Shown here in pieces: positions 58,610-64,000 of a stretch of 64,000 nucleotides of DNA. Positions within the stretch are counted from its first letter, which is position 1. Each line of letters begins with the position of its first letter. Both the position numbers and the translations under genes were made by a program. The DNA is from Arthrobotrys musiformis. Its lineage: Eukaryota > Ascomycota > Orbiliomycetes > Orbiliales > Orbiliaceae. The DNA lies in the NCBI GenBank assembly GCA_036971715.1, contig JAVHJL010000008.1:682001-746000 (forward strand), in the 5' to 3' direction. The notes below the pieces were generated by a model that made no database searches, was not told where the DNA came from, and saw only the letters and a program-made list of their open reading frames with translations.

Positions 58610-58999
58610 GTTTAAACAAAAATAACCCATCCCTGCCAGAGACATCCGTTATGATACCTTTACATCGTAGACACAGACAATACCCCCTACTAGCTACCTT
58701 GTAACAATCCCCGTAGATCAGTATAGTACGCTGAATGAGCGGATACAATTCTCCCCAAACCGATATAAAATCTATCAAACATTCCTCTACCCGTGGAAAT
58801 GAAATATATCACTGCCAATGAATAAGTCTGGAATAAACGTGTATTACATATAAATATGAATATGAATATGAATATAAACATACAACGTCAACATAGAAGT
58901 AAAGAATCGTGTTTACAAATCCTATGCAGAATAAAACCCTCTAAATACCCTCACAGCCTCAGGTATACAAATCACAAAAGGCCCGAATATATCCCCTCC

Positions 59000-59023
59000 A
59001 AAAAAAAAAAAAAAAAAAAAAAG
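59000..59023. repeat. A24 homopolymer followed by GAAGAAG repeat
   Basis: 24 A bases, then GAA units to about 59057, in the 3' region of the Sey1 gene. Confidence 0.8.
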
Positions 59024-59270
59024 AAGAAGAAGTTGATAAAGATGATGAAGAAGAAGTAGTAGAAATATCATATCAAATTCAAAAGGAGAGAAAAGTACAG
59101 AAAGCGAAAGAACAATTCCCTCCCACCTATATGCAAATTATCAAAACCCACTCCATCAGTGGAACCTCATGGCAAACTTTTAATATTCAGGAAGAAAGCA
59201 CAACCCCGACGGAACAGCGGCGTGCTAGAAGTGACAAAGGGAAAAAAGACATAAAAGAAGATGATTCCCT

Positions 59271-61912
59271 TCAGTCGTCATCATCGAACGCTCGGTTCTT
59301 ACCCTCGCTCGTCAGGTTTCTCATCCGAATACTCTCCCCCTGGGTCGACGACGTCGAATTGCCGCTCGAGAAGGCGTGCGCACCTTGGTAGTTTGGCTGA
59401 GGCATCTCCAAGAACTCTCGGAGTTTTTCCTTAAAATCACAAAATGTCAGTCGATATCCCTTCCAAATTCAATCCAGTAGAAGCTTACCTTTCCAACCTC
59501 CAGCGCCTGTCGTCCTGTAGCTCCTCCAACAGTTATGATCGGTCCCCAAAGGTTCAACGTGTGGGCCACATACGCCCCCACTGCCGCAAGCAGGAGCATC
59601 ATAAAATACAACGGGTTCCGAATAACAGCCCAGAACTCGTTCCACCCGAGAACGACCAACAATCCATAAAACCACACAGGAATCTGAGAAACACTCGAAA
59701 TAGTCCCCCTCTTGGCATCCACAAACGCCTGATCAGCCTGTCTGTTAAAGCTCTCAGTCAAAGAAGTAATCCTGCCGGGAGTGAGGATAGTGAAAGTCTT
59801 CGTTGACGTCGGGGACGCAACATCCTCCTCCTCTTCATCCTCAGCTGCCGCACCGACTTCCTCCTCAGCACCCTCCGGAGCATCCCCAATAAACGTGGCT
59901 AGGGGTGGCTTGCTCGAATCCTCAAGCTGGAAGGTCGCCAGGTTAGGTATCAGATTCAACACTGTCTCCTTGCTCTTCGCAAAGGTACCCTCGATATCCT
60001 CCCCGGCTTTCCAAACCCTCGGGACACCCTGATCATCGTATCGGAAATCCTTGTCGAAGTACCCCATCAGGCGGGTGATCAAGCTCTGCTCTTTAGTCTC
60101 CTCGTCCAAGATCATCCGCAATACCTTCCACGCACGCTTCTTTAACTTATAAACAGCCTGCTCGTTTTCCTCAGCCGTGGCATTCAACGCCGTGGACCTC
60201 TGCGTGAAGAGCGCGATCTGATCGGTAACTCCGGTAGTGAACAGAGTCCAAATACGCGGGTACAAGGTCGGCGAGATCGTCTTGAACATGTACGCGACGC
60301 CATCATCCTCAGACGTGAATTTGCCCCTCAAGCTCTTCTCCATACGAGCTAACAATCGAGTCATCTCCTCGCCACGCAGACGGGTGGCTCCCTCGTCGAG
60401 ATCCTTTTCAACAGCGTGCAGTTCATCAGTATAGCTAAAAGCTCCATCCAAACTGCAACCTTCAGCTTCAGAGGTAAAATCCGCAAGAACGGTCGCCCGG
60501 GTCTCAGTAACAAGAGACGCAAAGTCAGCACCCGACCGCTTGATCCCCTTCTGAATCGTATCGGAGAACACAGCAATGGCGTTCTTGTGTGCCGCGGTAA
60601 GCTGGGCCACATATAGAACCTTCAGCCTGGCCAACAACTTCTTCTCCAGGTCCTCTAGTTTACGCTTATACACAACTTTGTGGTAACGCCCTGCTTCTTC
60701 TTTGAACTTGGAGAGCGCTGTGTCTAAAGCGGTCTTCATCGCTGGTCCGAGACCCGCCTGCACAATCTTCTGGCTCAGTGCCGCTTCGAAGGGTGTGATC
60801 ACTTCATCGAAAAGCTCAACACAGACCACGGAAATCTCATCACAGCGGTATTGGGCGAGGAGTTCTTGTTGCGTCGGAAGGTCAAGGTCCTTGTTTTCGG
60901 TGATCATCCGCCAAATATTACCGGCATAGTGTGGGAGACCGTCGGCAGGGATACGACGGTGGTAGGATGGAAGGAAAACGCCATTCTTGGAGGTATCCAG
61001 GACGCCATCAGCAGAGTAAGTTGCATTCGTTGGACTTTCCTCACGGAACCTGAGCTTCAGCTTCTGAGTCTCCAATTTGAACTGATCCGGCTGCAAGAGC
61101 TTATGTGGGAGTGTAGCAAAGGTGAAATCGAAGAAATCGCTGATCGATGACGTCTCAAGGCCCGGTGGCTTGGATAGACCATGCCAGATATTGTTCAAAT
61201 CGGCGAGAAGCGTATTCTTAAGATTTTCGAGCGGTGTATGGCCGATATGATCACGGATAACGAAGAACAGGAGAGATCGGTGAACAGTCGCCTTATCCTT
61301 CTGGAAGAGCTGAAGATTAACTTCAAAAACAGTCTTCAACAACCCCATATTCGCACCCTGGTATAGCCCGACTTGGTGCTCCCAAATATTCACAATCAGG
61401 ACTTCGGACGTGGCAATGGCGAATAAAGCGGACTTTCGTTCAAAATCCTGGTCTTCACCACGTTCTCGACCGTCTGTTCCTTCCACATCCATCACTAAGA
61501 TGTTCTTCCCCAGGTGGGGTTCATCGGGATTCGAAGAAGCATTCGGGTCTGTTGCTAACGACATCCAAATACCCTTGGTCGTTTGCTGCCGTCTCGACTC
61601 CGACATCACCGGGAAAGCGGTATTGAAAAGGTGGTTCAACAGTGTCGATTTTCCTGTTGACTGCGAGCCGAAGACGGAAATCAAATGGTACGAGAACCCG
61701 GCTTGCAGAACATTGGTAGTAGTGAGATACTCCGGCATGGCCGAACTGTTGGGGAACGTGAGCTAAAGAAAAAAGGCCGAATAGAAGAGAGGGTTGAGGG
61801 AGAGAGCGTACGTAAACTCCTTATTCTCGTCGATGACCTGGATTCCATGACCGAATTCTCCTTCATAGTCGTCGCCATTGGTGGCGGATCCGTTCACGCC
61901 GTTGGTGGTCAT
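59271..61912 (-). CDS. SEY1: Sey1 dynamin-like GTPase (ER membrane fusion, atlastin/RHD3 class)
   Basis: Three exons: 61912-61812, 61745-59489 and 59429-59271; introns of 66 and 59 nt (GTACGC...CAG, GTAAGC...AAG). For intron 1 the acceptor at 61746 keeps the frame and matches the spacing of known Sey1 proteins (EFTSAMPEYLTTTNV). Joined length 838 residues. GTPase motifs: P-loop GSQSTGKS (60-67), DVEGTDGRERG (120-130), and the RDH motif (198-200). A long helical middle domain follows, then two closely spaced membrane helices (about 722-740 and 746-768) that form the ER hairpin, and a cytosolic tail starting EKLREFLEMPQ, needed for fusion in this family. Sey1 joins ER tubules to build the tubular network. 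The acidic C-terminus (FDDDD) ends the protein. Identity is firm. Confidence 0.95.
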
Positions 61913-63097
61913 GTCTGATGTTGAAAGAAAAGCTCCACGGCCTGGAGCGAGGAGCGGGGGGGTTTCGGTGGGGTTCGATGGATTTGTGGTTGATTGTTAA
62001 CGAGGGTGCTTGGTGGTTCTTTTGAAGCTATAAATTAGCTACGGTAATCCACAAAACCCGGACACTTTGGTGATACCTCGGTCTGAACCCGACAGTCGAC
62101 TGGGAAAGAAGCTAACTATCGGATCCAAATGTTCGGGGGAAGACGGTTTAATATGCCTAGATCGAAGGGCCGAACTGTTGAGCTGCTGTTGGCAGGCAAA
62201 GGATACTGGCACTGGGTGGGATGGAGGGCGCTGGGCGGAACAAAGGGAGGTCAGGAGAGGGAGAGCTAAGAAAGGTGCCCGTTCATGTGCCTGTTTTTGG
62301 CGAAGTGTTGAGAGAATGGCAACCTGTCGTCACAAGCTGGGCCATGGCGAATAAGCAATTATCCACTCTCGGACAGTTCAACCTCCAACAATACCAACAC
62401 ACCGCGCATACACGCAGACACGCATACATGGGACATGGTATGTCTGACAGCAACTGCTCACCCTCACGCTATCCGACTGTACCCCTGTCGTGTCGACTCG
62501 GGGTCGGGTTATATACGTTACCCTTGCTTGATATCGATCAAAAAGTGATATCAATAATTACCCCCTCTATTGACACTACTATTAGACTGATGTCACGATG
62601 AGATGTATAGAGGGCGACGTATGAGTATAATATCGACATCTGGGGCGATAGTATACTGTTGCACTATAGTGAGGAGGAGGGCCAGGGTAACGTCTGGTCT
62701 ATCTATTCTCAGAAGGAGGGATGCAGGCTGGTGGGGTAGCCGTATTCCCGGGGTAGCATCTTACTATATCTGTTCGTACATTCGATGCCAATGCACTAAA
62801 CCATATTCTCACCCGTCGATGTGGCAATAGTCAATAGCCTAGGCGTATCTGACCTTCTAATTGACTGGCTTCTGAAACAATTGCATCCAATGGGCCTGCT
62901 GTAAACTATTAAACAGTCCCTTTGCAAGCGGGGCCGGGTAAAAATCCGTAGATACATGTATAAAACTATGAAATAAGTAGGTATACCTGGTAACTATATG
63001 TACAAAGAAAGGTAATTAAGCATGTAATATCTGATTTAGAATAGCAGTCAAGTCCAAGAACATCGAATATATTACGAGAAACCGCCATGTATCAAAC
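61913..63097. other. 1.2 kb intergenic region, no gene seen
   Basis: Holds the Sey1 promoter (minus strand, about 61913-62100) and the 3' side of the coiled-coil gene. Open frames here show no domain or splice support. Confidence 0.55.
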
Positions 63098-64000
63098 CTA
63101 CGATGCTGTCTGCGCCTGGACGCCGACCTGTCCCTGCCACCATTCGACCTTCTCCGCCATTCTCTGCCCGAGCAAGTACATCCTTGTCTTCAATCCCTCG
63201 TTAGACTTCTCTAACTCCGCAATCTTGGCATCCTTCTCGGTGACCTGTGCCTCTGCCTTCGACAACGCTGTTCCAAGCCGGGCTTTGGCCACCATGGATG
63301 CCTTCAACTTCTCCTTATAACTCTCCTTCTCTTCATTCGCCGCCTGTAAGAACTTCTCCATACTAGCCTCCGTCTCCTTCATTCTCTCCATCGCGCTTCT
63401 CGTCTCCGCCAGCTGGTCAACCTTCGGCTGTGCCTCCTCTAGCAGTCGTTTCACCTTATCGCATTCCGTTGTAAGATTGGCCAATTTGATCTTAGTCATC
63501 TGTAACTCCTTCACCGTAGCCGTCTTGGCAGTTCCAAGTGTTTGAACCTGCTGTACATAATCATCCCTATCCGCCTTAACTTCCACAAGCTCCCCATGAA
63601 GCTGTCTTCGTTTATTTTCAAGATCCATCAACTGTGGCATCAACTCTTTATTCCGGGTATCAAGCGCTGATAACTGCCCCATCAGCTCCGACTTCTGCTG
63701 TTCGTACTCCGTACGAGCCGAATCATTCGTAAGCGTAAGCCTATTCCTCTCGGACGCATGATCCGCCTTCAACCGATCCATTTCCGTCATATGCGCCGCT
63801 TTATACCTATTCACCTCATCATTATGCGCGATCTCCATCGCCTGGATATTCGCCATATTATCCGTCTTCCCCTGCTCGATCTGTGCCGTCAACCGCGTCA
63901 CAGCCTCAGTTTTATCCGCCTCAAGACGTTGCGAATATGTCTGCCAATCCACCATCGTCTGCTTCATCGCGGTGATAGTAGTGACGAGATCATTGTGTTG
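63098..64000 (-). CDS. C-terminal part of a long coiled-coil protein (runs off the window)
   Basis: The frame is open from the window edge at 64000 to the TAG at 63098, giving 300 visible residues; the N-terminus lies beyond the window, so the internal ATG at 63967 is unlikely to be the start. Nearly the whole segment has heptad spacing of leucine, methionine and alanine with charged residues, as in a continuous parallel coiled coil (for example KRRQLHGELVEVKADRDDYV and EAQVTEKDAKIAELEKSNEG). The last 30 residues lose the heptads and contain two adjacent tryptophans (EKVEWWQG). No motor, membrane or nucleotide-binding motif is visible in this part. It could be a cytoskeletal, spindle-pole or tethering protein; the fragment does not tell. 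Confidence 0.8.
   Translation of the reverse strand, partial: QHNDLVTTITAMKQTMVDWQTYSQRLEADKTEAVTRLTAQIEQGKTDNMANIQAMEIAHNDEVNRYKAAHMTEMDRLKADHASERNRLTLTNDSARTEYEQQKSELMGQLSALDTRNKELMPQLMDLENKRRQLHGELVEVKADRDDYVQQVQTLGTAKTATVKELQMTKIKLANLTTECDKVKRLLEEAQPKVDQLAETRSAMERMKETEASMEKFLQAANEEKESYKEKLKASMVAKARLGTALSKAEAQVTEKDAKIAELEKSNEGLKTRMYLLGQRMAEKVEWWQGQVGVQAQTAS

Larger units (their letters stand above)
55194..59270. other. 4.1 kb intergenic region upstream of the Mga2 gene, no gene supported
   Basis: Holds the long 5' side of the Mga2 gene and the 3' side of the Sey1 gene. Simple repeats include an A26 run (56062-56087), AAGC units near 56306-56322, a TCATCT/CATGCA repeat at 56800-56845, GATATC repeats near 57983-58005, T26 (58584-58609), a GAATAT repeat near 58855-58875 and A24 (59000-59023). 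Open frames lack recognisable domains. Confidence 0.5.

Noticed and set aside
1..64000. CRISPR arrays, rRNA genes, or prokaryotic operon structure
   Set aside because: No spaced identical repeats, no rRNA sequence, and genes are intron-bearing and monocistronic.

Overview
The window looks like nuclear DNA of a filamentous ascomycete (Pezizomycotina). Genes carry short GT-AG introns, mostly 49-68 nt, some with a recognisable CTAAC/CTAAT branch site. There is a nuclear-type tRNA-Phe with a 19-nt intron, and the proteins are classic fungal orthologues: Gid4/Vid24, Msg5-type phosphatase, EF-1alpha, Sec39, YPQ/PQLC2, Mga2/Spt23 and Sey1. The long gene-poor gaps and long homopolymers would fit an early-diverging lineage such as Pezizomycetes, but that is inference; I cannot name a genus. 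All exon borders were read by eye from splice consensus and reading-frame continuity.

Layout. 0.5-1.7 kb (-): F-box protein with one frame break. 2.9-4.8 kb (-): Gid4/Vid24 substrate receptor. 9.0-10.4 kb (+): D-galactonate dehydratase. 15.0-17.9 kb (-): Msg5-like dual-specificity phosphatase. 18-27.7 kb: about 9.8 kb with no convincing gene. 27.8-31.6 kb (+): large disordered conserved protein. 34.4-36.5 kb (+): EF-1alpha. 37.1-39.6 kb (+): Sec39-domain protein. 41.4-42.8 kb (+): Rad51/RecA-like protein with a degenerate Walker A. 42.9-44.5 kb (-): second F-box-like protein. 45.5-46.8 kb (-): PQ-loop vacuolar amino-acid transporter. 49.1-49.2 kb (-): tRNA-Phe(GAA). 50.4-55.2 kb (-): Mga2/Spt23 membrane-bound transcription factor. 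59.3-61.9 kb (-): Sey1 ER-fusion GTPase. 63.1 kb to the window edge (-): C-terminal part of a coiled-coil protein.

This is mostly a housekeeping chromosome segment, not an accessory island. I see no intact transposon, no CRISPR, and no secondary-metabolite or toxin cluster. Several genes act at the ER or endomembranes (Sec39 tethering, Mga2 ER sensing, Sey1 ER fusion, YPQ vacuolar transport), but their unrelated strands and spacing give no sign of co-regulation. Gid4 (catabolite degradation of gluconeogenic enzymes) and galactonate dehydratase (sugar-acid catabolism) both concern carbon use and are divergently transcribed across a 4.3 kb gap; any link is speculative.

The observations most worth a second look are the Rad51-like protein that lacks the Walker A lysine, an in-frame intron in Mga2 that splits the C-terminal membrane anchor so that retention would give a different hydrophobic tail, very dense G-runs in the Sec39 coding strand, the C8 frame break in the first F-box gene, and an identical octapeptide in the N-terminal tails of Gid4 and the phosphatase. 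I found no clear candidate for a wholly new biological system.
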